Shown piece by piece: positions 58,451 through 64,000 of a DNA stretch of 64,000 bases. A program made the position numbers and the translations under genes. This stretch comes from DASUFP01 sp036274495 (GTDB lineage: Bacteria; Bacteroidota; Bacteroidia; AKYH767-A; OLB10), in the NCBI GenBank assembly GCA_036274495.1, contig DASUFP010000041.1, positions 1 through 64,000 of the forward strand, read 5' to 3'. Positions within the stretch are counted from its first letter, which is position 1. Each line of letters opens with the position of its first letter. The notes under the pieces are model-generated. The model was given only the letters and a program-made list of their open reading frames with translations, made no database searches and had not been told where the DNA came from.

Positions 58451-59313
58451 CCAATGCGGAACGATCGCATTGAAACAGAACCCATCACCAGCTTATCATT
58501 GAAAAAGTTAAACGCTTCATTTTTTCCCCGTAATCCCAGCGTATAAAGAAGCGGCAGAAAATGTTCATTGGTTGGTACGGCTAATTCTGCGGCTCTTCCG
58601 CTTGCTGTAAAATTAATTACTCCCTCATCATCGTTTTTACTTATAAGGGCTGCAAGTTTTGCATCTGCTTCCTGTGCCCATTCGAATCCTTCAACATCCA
58701 TGCGCATTAACCGAAGGTTATGCACCATATTGCCGCTACCGATAATCAATACCCCCTTCTTGCGCAAAGCCAATAGTTCTTTGCCCAATTCATAGTGCCA
58801 TTTGGCAGGTTTGGTAGCATCAAGACTTAATTGGTAAACAGGTATATCAGCCAAAGGAAACATTTTGCATAATACTGACCATGTACCGTGATCCAGCCCC
58901 CACTCAAAGTCCTTTTCAATGTGTGTTTTTTTGACCTGATCAATTGTAAGCGTTGCATAGTCCGGAGTGCCGGGTGCAGGATATGATTTTCTGAAAAGTT
59001 CATCGGGAAATCCATAAAAATCGTGAATGGTTCGGGGATGTTCCATTGCCGTTACAAACGATCCCCTTGTTTCCCAGTGAGCTGAAATACATAAAATAGC
59101 TTTCGGTCGGGGTATACCAGCAGCTGCATGTTCCCATCCTTTTGTGAACTGGTTTTCTTCAATAGCATTCATAGGACTGCCATGGCCTATGAAAAATACC
59201 GGCATTGATGTCCCGATGTCGCCTCCGTTACTAAGTGAATTATACAACCTATGTAGTCCTGTCATTGCAAATGTGGCATATAGTGATTGAGTAATAAATT
59301 GGCGTCTTTCCAT
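58447..59313 (-). CDS. Class III extradiol dioxygenase, YgiD/4,5-DOPA dioxygenase-like, with Tat-type signal
   Basis: A metal-dependent ring-cleavage-type enzyme, 288 residues. Core motifs are FIGHGSPMNAI (His44) and AILCISAHWET (His79). HPRTIHDFYGFPDELF and SGNMVHNLR follow, which supply the histidine ligands of the YgiD family. The N-terminus reads MERRQFITQS with a hydrophobic stretch after it, a twin-arginine-type export signal not present in E. coli YgiD. So the protein may act in the periplasm. The natural substrate is unknown; DOPA activity is inferred from family only. The stop codon overlaps that of queD on the other strand (4 bp). Confidence 0.87.
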   Translation of the reverse strand: MERRQFITQSLYATFAMTGLHRLYNSLSNGGDIGTSMPVFFIGHGSPMNAIEENQFTKGWEHAAAGIPRPKAILCISAHWETRGSFVTAMEHPRTIHDFYGFPDELFRKSYPAPGTPDYATLTIDQVKKTHIEKDFEWGLDHGTWSVLCKMFPLADIPVYQLSLDATKPAKWHYELGKELLALRKKGVLIIGSGNMVHNLRLMRMDVEGFEWAQEADAKLAALISKNDDEGVINFTASGRAAELAVPTNEHFLPLLYTLGLRGKNEAFNFFNDKLVMGSVSMRSFRIG

Positions 59314-59388
59314 TGAATTACCAGTGCTAATGTATGCTTTTTCTTCCCAAAAAACCTTGTTTATTTACCATCCTTAAAACGAGGTGTC

Positions 59389-59422
59389 TTGTTTTTAGTG
59401 TGTAATCCGTTTCCTATATTTG
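59389..59422 (+). promoter_or_regulatory. Bacteroidota promoter of the response-regulator gene
   Basis: TTG (59389-59391), 23 bp, TATATTTG (59415-59422). ATG 59441 is 18 bp downstream. A longer frame opening at TTG 59420 overlaps this box, so 59441 is the start. Confidence 0.6.
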
Positions 59423-59440
59423 TGTTTTACACCCCCCTGT

Positions 59441-59821
59441 ATGAAACCTTTAAAAGTATTAATTGTAGACGATGAGAAAGATGTGGAATTTCTCTTCAAT
59501 CAACAATTCCGTAAAGAGTTACGGGAGGGATTGCTTGAATTTCACTTTGCATTTTCAGGAGCTGAAGCCTTGGGATACCTGCGTCAATCAGGCGTTGATA
59601 ATACTGTTTTGGTTTTGTCAGATATTAATATGCCGGGGATGAACGGACTTGATTTACTCAAAAATCTGAAGCTGGATTTTCCGGTGCTTCGTGTAGTTTT
59701 GATTTCCGCATATAGCGACGACCAAAATTATGAACTGGCAAAGTCGCTTGGCGCCGATGGATTCATAACTAAACCGGTCGACTTTACAGTACTTAAAAAT
59801 GAGTTTTTTACAACTACCTGA
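59441..59821 (+). CDS. Single-domain response regulator (CheY-like receiver)
   Basis: A 126-residue receiver domain alone, with no output domain. The acidic pocket is Asp10/Asp11 (LIVDDEKDV), the phospho-acceptor is Asp61 (LVLSDINMPGMNG), Ser89 is in LISAYSDD, and Lys111 is in FITKPVD. Such proteins relay phosphate or bind a partner, for example in a phosphorelay or at the flagella-free motility machinery. No histidine kinase is in the window, so the partner is unknown. Own promoter. Confidence 0.9.
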   Translation: MKPLKVLIVDDEKDVEFLFNQQFRKELREGLLEFHFAFSGAEALGYLRQSGVDNTVLVLSDINMPGMNGLDLLKNLKLDFPVLRVVLISAYSDDQNYELAKSLGADGFITKPVDFTVLKNEFFTTT

Positions 59822-59843
59822 AATCTGTTTATCCGGCTGCTGA

Positions 59844-60518
59844 TTATTTTTTGTCTATTATTTTAAGTGCTTCCCTTACTGACAATGGTTTCAGTTTGTT
59901 GTTTTGAACAAATGATACGACCCATTCCGGGTTGTATTTTGAATACTGGCGCAGCGACCATCCGATAGCTTTGCGGATAAAAAATTCATCACTGTTTGAA
60001 AGGTTCATAATGTATTTTTCAAGTAATTTCTTATCCGTATGAGCTCGGTACGTCAGCTGAAAAATCAAACTCATGCGGTTCAGCCAAATATTTTCAGATT
60101 GATTCCAGGCAGAGGTGATTGGCACGATTTGTTCGGGATATTTTAAAAACCAGGGACCAATCAGTTTATTTGATATAAGATCAACCGAATCCCACCATGA
60201 TTTATGCAAGGCCATCCATTCAAACAATTGGATGGAATCCTGATTCCATTTTCGTTTGAACTTCATTGCAAGTGTCACTCCGAAATATTGGAAATCGCGC
60301 TGTGGCAATGCCCAAAGCTGTGTTTCTATTTCTGACAGTTCTTCCGGTGATGGCAATGCATTGTTATTAAAATATAACCTGAACAATTGATGCCTTTCAG
60401 GTGCTTGTATTCCATAAAATTCAAATTGATCGCGCATGTATGCTTTCATCGAAGATGCCTTGTTGGTGTTTTCCTTCTTTTTCAAGCTCTCGCGCAGACC
60501 TTTCACATAGGGGTGCAT
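59844..60518 (-). CDS. AlkD-like DNA alkylation repair protein
   Basis: A HEAT-repeat DNA glycosylase of the AlkD/AlkC family, 224 residues. Typical phrases are KAYMRDQFEFYGIQAPERHQLFR, QLWALPQRDFQYFGVTLA, MALHKSWWDSVDLISNKLIGPWF, NIWLNRMSLIFQLTYR-like ENIWLNRMSLIFQL and EFFIRKAIGWSLRQYSKYNPEWV. The tryptophan-aspartate segment WWDSVD carries the catalytic-type Asp. It removes alkylated purines such as 3- and 7-methyl adducts (family knowledge). ATG start at 60518. Confidence 0.9.
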   Translation of the reverse strand: MHPYVKGLRESLKKKENTNKASSMKAYMRDQFEFYGIQAPERHQLFRLYFNNNALPSPEELSEIETQLWALPQRDFQYFGVTLAMKFKRKWNQDSIQLFEWMALHKSWWDSVDLISNKLIGPWFLKYPEQIVPITSAWNQSENIWLNRMSLIFQLTYRAHTDKKLLEKYIMNLSNSDEFFIRKAIGWSLRQYSKYNPEWVVSFVQNNKLKPLSVREALKIIDKK

Positions 60519-60604
60519 ATTAATACCTTTTACGATGAGCTCACCGGATCCAAAAAATTATCAGATGCATATGATGGCGATAATTTGGTCCATAAAAATA
60601 GCTG

Positions 60605-60643
60605 AAAAAATAATCCCGGCTAATGTTACAGCCGGGATTATTA
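60605..60643 (-). terminator. Intrinsic terminator of the 344-aa T9SS gene
   Basis: A 13-bp perfect stem AATAATCCCGGCT/AGCCGGGATTATT with an 8-nt loop, followed on the minus strand by TTTTTT. It lies between the T9SS gene and the AlkD gene. Confidence 0.9.
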
Positions 60644-60696
60644 ACCTAAAACCTAAAAACCAATAAAAAGTAACTTTGTGTGTAGCTGTGAGTCGT

Positions 60697-61731
60697 TTAC
60701 CTGATGATTTGGATTTTTGAAACTTCAGTTGTTATTCCTGTTTTATGCACAATTAACGTTTGGGGTGTGAAGTTTTCGAGCCATTTGCCGTCAAACTGTT
60801 CTGCCTGTTTTTCGAGGAGTAACCTGCCGTTTAAATCATAAACCCTGAAGGTTTTCATTCCTTCTTCGTTCTCGTTGAATCCGTGTGACAATCTGAGACC
60901 GGATGCAAGTCCTATTGTTGAAGGAGCACCGGGGCAGTAAGTAACATTGTTGATCACCGGAGATGTGGTTACAGTATATGACTTTCCTTGTTCAAGAATG
61001 GAAGCAGACACTTTTCTGGTTCCGGGAGCGGTTGTGTATTTGATAATGTTACCCGGGTTCCCGATTTCTTCAAACCGCATTTCATATGCAACAGGTGCCA
61101 TGTACTCAAGTACCAAACCGGCCGGAATGGAGTCGGTAGTTGAAAGGTTCATACGTCCGTTATAGAAAGCGCCTACTCCATTTGGTTTTCTGATACCGCG
61201 CAGCACCACACCATCTGATTCAGCCGAACATACTCCGGTAACGACTGCAGTGTACGAAACATTAACCGTATCAAGTGCCGGTACACCGGGTGTGCCTACG
61301 CCGTTCATTTGTCTTTCGAAAACGGATCCGATAAATCCATTATTCCAGATGATTGTATCATAACCTGCGGTAGCTTGCAGTCTGACAGTATCTCCCTTGC
61401 AGACCCATACATTTGTTAATGCATTAATTTGAGGAACCGGCAATACATTATAGGTTCGTGTTTTTGTATAGGTAGTCCAAACAGGTGAATTCCCATGGTG
61501 ACCCGTAACGGTGAGGGTATATGTGCCCGAAGTACCGATGGTAATGGTTGAGGTGGTTTCGCCCGTACTCCATAAATAAGAGACCGGGTTAAAACTGCTA
61601 CCCTTTATGTCTAAAGTAATTTCCATTGGATTACATACTTTTCCTGAGAGAGGCATCAGCTTGATATTGCCTTGCGCAAAAACTGAGGCTCCTAAAAAAA
61701 GTAATGAAGCGGTGAGATAAATCTGTTTCAT
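60697..61731 (-). CDS. Secreted Ig/PKD-like protein with T9SS type A sorting domain
   Basis: A 344-residue exported protein. The signal peptide reads MKQIYLTASLLFLGASVFAQ. Two Ig/PKD-like beta domains follow (about 21-95 with SYLWSTGETTSTITIGTSGTYTLTV, and about 100-180 with VCKGDTVRLQATAGYDTIIWNN). A strand-rich middle region comes next, then a T9SS type A domain (KTFRVYDLNGRLLLEKQ to VSKIQIIR). It looks like a surface adhesin or matrix component. No enzymatic residues are visible. Confidence 0.82.
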   Translation of the reverse strand: MKQIYLTASLLFLGASVFAQGNIKLMPLSGKVCNPMEITLDIKGSSFNPVSYLWSTGETTSTITIGTSGTYTLTVTGHHGNSPVWTTYTKTRTYNVLPVPQINALTNVWVCKGDTVRLQATAGYDTIIWNNGFIGSVFERQMNGVGTPGVPALDTVNVSYTAVVTGVCSAESDGVVLRGIRKPNGVGAFYNGRMNLSTTDSIPAGLVLEYMAPVAYEMRFEEIGNPGNIIKYTTAPGTRKVSASILEQGKSYTVTTSPVINNVTYCPGAPSTIGLASGLRLSHGFNENEEGMKTFRVYDLNGRLLLEKQAEQFDGKWLENFTPQTLIVHKTGITTEVSKIQIIR

Positions 61732-62087
61732 GGTATTGAGGTTTTAAAGTTTTATTTGCTTGATGACTTCAAGATGTCCTCAACACATAGGGTATGGCTT
61801 ATACTTTTTGGCGAAAAGGAATGCATTATCCGTAAACGGCATTCATCAGATGGCTAACAAATTCCTTTTAAGTTGCACCGGGAGGGTTATAGAGGAAGGA
61901 AATCCGGTAAGGAAAAGGGATTCAGAACAGCCTGCACATTTTCTATCCGATTGATTTACAATGGATGTTCTTCAGGAAATAGCTTTGACCGAAGCAACAT
62001 ACTGCCGGATGTTTGAAGATGATGGAAATTGTATAATCCTGTATTTCAATTAATTACAATTGAATGTGCGATTGATTGGGGCCCGAT
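61732..62087. other. Intergenic region, no gene seen
   Basis: A 356-bp stretch between two minus-strand genes. A 64-codon plus-strand frame (61760-61954) has mixed composition, no family look and no promoter, and I do not call it. The promoter of the 344-aa gene must lie near 61740-61800, but no full consensus is seen. Confidence 0.55.
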
Positions 62088-62438
62088 TTATCGTACGGGA
62101 TCTCCGGCAACGGCCTCAGGATCAGGGGTAAGTAAAACTACTTCGCCGGCAGGGTTTATGGCCCCAAGGACAAGACATTCCGAGCGGGTGCCGGCAACCT
62201 GAAGCGGAGGGAGGTTAATGACCGCGAGAATTTTTTTTCCGACTAAGGATTCGGGGGTATACAGCGCGGTTATCTGAGCTGATGAGTGCAGCTTCCCAAA
62301 AGGGCCAAAGTCAATTTCAAGTTTATAGGCTGGTTTTCTGGCCATTTTTGAGACCATAGCAGAAAGAATTACCCCTATCCGAATATCGTGGCGAATAAAT
62401 GTCTCATAAATATCCGGCAGGTTATCCGACAATTCCAT
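62088..62438 (-). CDS. csaA: CsaA-like tRNA-binding-domain protein
   Basis: A 116-residue OB-fold protein of the export-chaperone/tRNA-binding family. Marks are FIRHDIRIGVILSA, KPAYKLEIDFGPFG, SSAQITALYTPESLVGKKILAVINLPP and SECLVLGA. These match CsaA, which forms dimers, binds unfolded proteins and has tRNA-binding character. The first twelve residues are a little longer than usual. It is divergent from the next gene with 99 bp between. Confidence 0.9.
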   Translation of the reverse strand: MELSDNLPDIYETFIRHDIRIGVILSAMVSKMARKPAYKLEIDFGPFGKLHSSAQITALYTPESLVGKKILAVINLPPLQVAGTRSECLVLGAINPAGEVVLLTPDPEAVAGDPVR

Positions 62439-62486
62439 GATGCAATTATAGGCTTTTAAGAACTTTGCTTTATAACTATCGGGAAT

Positions 62487-62517
62487 GTTTAACGTACAAT
62501 ATATCTGTTTAACTTTG
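62487..62517 (+). promoter_or_regulatory. Promoter of the 185-aa membrane protein gene
   Basis: GTTT (62487-62490), 19 bp, TAACTTTG (62510-62517). The -7 box is a full match; the -33 is partial. ATG 62538 is 20 bp downstream. Confidence 0.5.
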
Positions 62518-62537
62518 TATACCCCCGATAATGCCGG

Positions 62538-63095
62538 ATGTCATCCCGTTTTAATTATAAAAAGACCAAAAGCAGCTTTTATGAGCGGCAAAAGATACGG
62601 TACGTTCTGCCGTACCTGGTGCCGGCTATTTTGATACTTGCGCTTCTTTTACTTGCAATTGAAAAATACGAAACCGACAGGCCCGCGTTTGGCATAAACC
62701 TGGAAGTGTGGCAATACATTGTAATTATTTTTCTGGTTCCGGTTCCTCTATTAGGCCTGTTAATGTGGTCACGACTCGACACTATTGTTGATGAAGACGG
62801 TGTGATGTACCGTTGGCTGCCTTATCACAAAAGTTTCAATCTGCTGCATTGGAGTGCCATTAAACAGGTTGTGTTATTGGATATGAAACCTCTTGGTCTT
62901 TTTTGGCGGAGCAAACGATCGCATCACAAACGATTTTTTCCGGGAAGCAGGTACAGTATTGAAATAGTGATGCGGAATGGTCATAAAATTTTACTCGGTA
63001 CACGAAAACCGGAAGAACTACAGCGGTCGTTATCGCGTAACGCCGGGAGTAAATTTAATCAGGAAGACTCCACTGTAGTTTTTGATTATTCATAG
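62538..63095 (+). CDS. Membrane protein with PH-like C-terminal domain, 185 aa
   Basis: A protein with two hydrophobic helices (VLPYLVPAILILALLLLAIE and VWQYIVIIFLVPVPLLGLLMW) and a soluble C-terminal part. The soluble part carries WSRLDTIVDEDGVMYRWLPYHK, WSAIKQVVLLDMKPLG, YSIEIVMRNGHKILLGTRKPEEL. This order (strand - linker - GHKxLLGTxKP) is that of bacterial PH-like/DUF6141-type membrane proteins. Function unknown. ATG 62538 is chosen; the ATG at 62531 is in another frame. Confidence 0.78.
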   Translation: MSSRFNYKKTKSSFYERQKIRYVLPYLVPAILILALLLLAIEKYETDRPAFGINLEVWQYIVIIFLVPVPLLGLLMWSRLDTIVDEDGVMYRWLPYHKSFNLLHWSAIKQVVLLDMKPLGLFWRSKRSHHKRFFPGSRYSIEIVMRNGHKILLGTRKPEELQRSLSRNAGSKFNQEDSTVVFDYS

Positions 63096-63280
63096 CTTCT
63101 GACTTACTGCCCGATTATAATAATCCGGTTTTTTTAACAAATTGACATGATTCCACTTTTCGGAATTGGGTCGAACGCGTCCGGATTAACTTCACCTGAT
63201 CAACTATCCTTTCATCTTATAAGGATTTCCCCCCTTCGGGGCTATTCAATAAGTTTTTTGTAAGTTTACCTCTCAGGTTT

Positions 63281-64000
63281 ATGAAAAAGACTCAGCGAAA
63301 GAGTGCCGCGCCTGCTGCCAGTCCAAAAGCACCTGCCTTTAACGCCGATGCGGAGAAGAGGTTGCTGGCTCTCATTGCAGCGCTGATTGCCGCGTTGCTT
63401 TATATTAATACCGCGGGTCACAGCTACACTGTTGACGACGGTACGGTAATTGGGAACAATACGATTACCAAGAAAGGTGTGGCGGCACTGCCCGAAATAT
63501 TCACATCGGCATACCGTGCAGGATTCTGGGACCGCGATGAGGGCATGTACAGGCCCCTGTCTGTTGCAATGTTTGCGGTTGAATATCAGATTGCCCCCGA
63601 CAACCCGCTTCCCGGACATCTTATTAACATCTTATTATATGCTTTGACCGCCTATTTTTTATTTGGGTTTCTGGCCAGGCTCTTTCCGGGAAGAGGTAAT
63701 GCATTGCCATTTATGATATCGTTAATTTTTATTATGCACCCGCTTCATACAGAAGTTGTAGCTAATATTAAGAGTCGTGATGAAATGCTCTGCTTTTTCT
63801 TTGGAATACTATCCCTGGATATGCTGGTAAGGTCTCATAGTTCAGCAAAATCATGGCAACTGCTTCTTGCAGGTTTATTCTTTTTTCTTGCCCTGTTGTC
63901 GAAAGAAAGTGCCATTACCCTGCTGGCCGTATTTCCTTTGACCTTATGGTTTTTCACTGATGCTTCAACAAAACAATTAATAAGAGCAACAGTACTATGC
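63281..64000 (+). CDS. TMTC/GT-C-like membrane glycosyltransferase, N-terminal part (cut by window edge)
   Basis: The first 240 residues are visible; the gene runs off the right edge. A basic leader (KKTQRKSAAPAASPKAP) precedes TM1 (LLALIAALIAALLYINTAG). A lumenal-side loop follows with DDGTVIGNNTITKKGVAALPEIFTSAYRAGF and MYRPLSVAMFA. The signature HPLHTEVVANIKSRDEM then appears, which is the conserved loop of TMTC-type (transmembrane and TPR) proteins. These are GT-C-fold, dolichyl-phosphate-mannose-using O-mannosyltransferases in animals. Bacterial homologs have unknown donors. More TM helices and TPRs are expected beyond the edge. Confidence 0.82.
   Translation, partial: MKKTQRKSAAPAASPKAPAFNADAEKRLLALIAALIAALLYINTAGHSYTVDDGTVIGNNTITKKGVAALPEIFTSAYRAGFWDRDEGMYRPLSVAMFAVEYQIAPDNPLPGHLINILLYALTAYFLFGFLARLFPGRGNALPFMISLIFIMHPLHTEVVANIKSRDEMLCFFFGILSLDMLVRSHSSAKSWQLLLAGLFFFLALLSKESAITLLAVFPLTLWFFTDASTKQLIRATVLC

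Noticed and set aside
61760..61954. 64-residue plus-strand frame in the gap after the 344-aa T9SS gene
   Set aside because: No promoter, mixed composition, and no hydrophobic or domain pattern.
63224..63241. CCCC-TT-CGGGG hairpin before the last gene as a terminator
   Set aside because: The stem is short and no run of T follows on either strand.
1..64000. CRISPR array, prophage, insertion sequence or rRNA operon
   Set aside because: No spaced direct repeats, integrase, transposase, phage structural gene or rRNA sequence is seen on either strand.

Overview
This window is a piece of a Bacteroidota chromosome, probably a free-living member of the Cytophagia/Sphingobacteriia/Chitinophagia type. 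The evidence is internal. Six large secreted proteins end in a type IX secretion (T9SS) type A sorting domain. Promoters follow the Bacteroidota pattern TTTG-N19-TAnnTTTG rather than -35/-10. Many Bacteroidota-restricted families are present (DUF4476, DUF3098, DUF4468, DUF3667, DUF5686, DUF3108). Shine-Dalgarno sites are mostly absent. I see no phage, insertion sequence, CRISPR array or rRNA; there is one tRNA (CAT anticodon).

Layout. 1-4.7 kb: a cut-off queG, ruvB, a WD40 protein, then a rhomboid protease overlapping methylmalonyl-CoA epimerase, a HAD phosphatase and the tRNA. 4.7-14.2 kb: an NRAMP-like transporter with non-canonical metal-site motifs, a sialidase-fold T9SS protein, a FadL-type porin, a DUF4476 protein, several very small proteins (two of which look like paralogs), a DtxR/MntR-type regulator and a lamin-tail surface protein. 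14.3-24.4 kb is mostly housekeeping: asd, leuS-scpB-DUF3108 on the minus strand, then ftsX-DUF3098-uppP-truB and queA-ispD on the plus strand. 24.5-30.5 kb: a D,D-carboxypeptidase with two LysM domains, a DUF4468 protein, a beta-helix T9SS protein, an amidohydrolase and rlmN. 30.5-41 kb: an SRPBCC protein, two tandem M43 metalloproteases, an NSS transporter with its very small MetS-like subunit (47 aa), and a 1152-residue protein whose two ends resemble peptide-N-glycosidase F with a LamG-type insertion. 41-49 kb: a TrkA-type RCK protein, a lipid hydroxylase plus flavin monooxygenase pair, a trans-sulfuration enzyme and dxs. 49-64 kb: a DUF5686 outer-membrane protein, a type II sulfide:quinone oxidoreductase behind a pair of palindromes, a three-repeat exported protein, a patatin with POTRA and barrel, an L,D-transpeptidase, queD, a Tat-type dioxygenase, a response regulator, an AlkD-type glycosylase, a CsaA-like protein and the start of a TMTC-like membrane protein.

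How the genes fit together. Three queuosine genes (queG, queA, queD) lie at separate sites. dxs and ispD belong to the MEP isoprenoid pathway, and uppP recycles the C55 lipid made from it. Cell-wall genes (D,D-carboxypeptidase, L,D-transpeptidase, uppP, ftsX) are scattered through the window. The T9SS cargo and surface proteins suggest use of proteins and glycans outside the cell. No single large unknown gene cluster stands out. The best leads are the PNGase F-like/LamG protein, the paired 5-4-5 palindromes in front of the sulfide:quinone oxidoreductase, the hydroxylase-monooxygenase pair, the variant NRAMP and two probable leaderless mRNAs (the DtxR-type regulator and rlmN).
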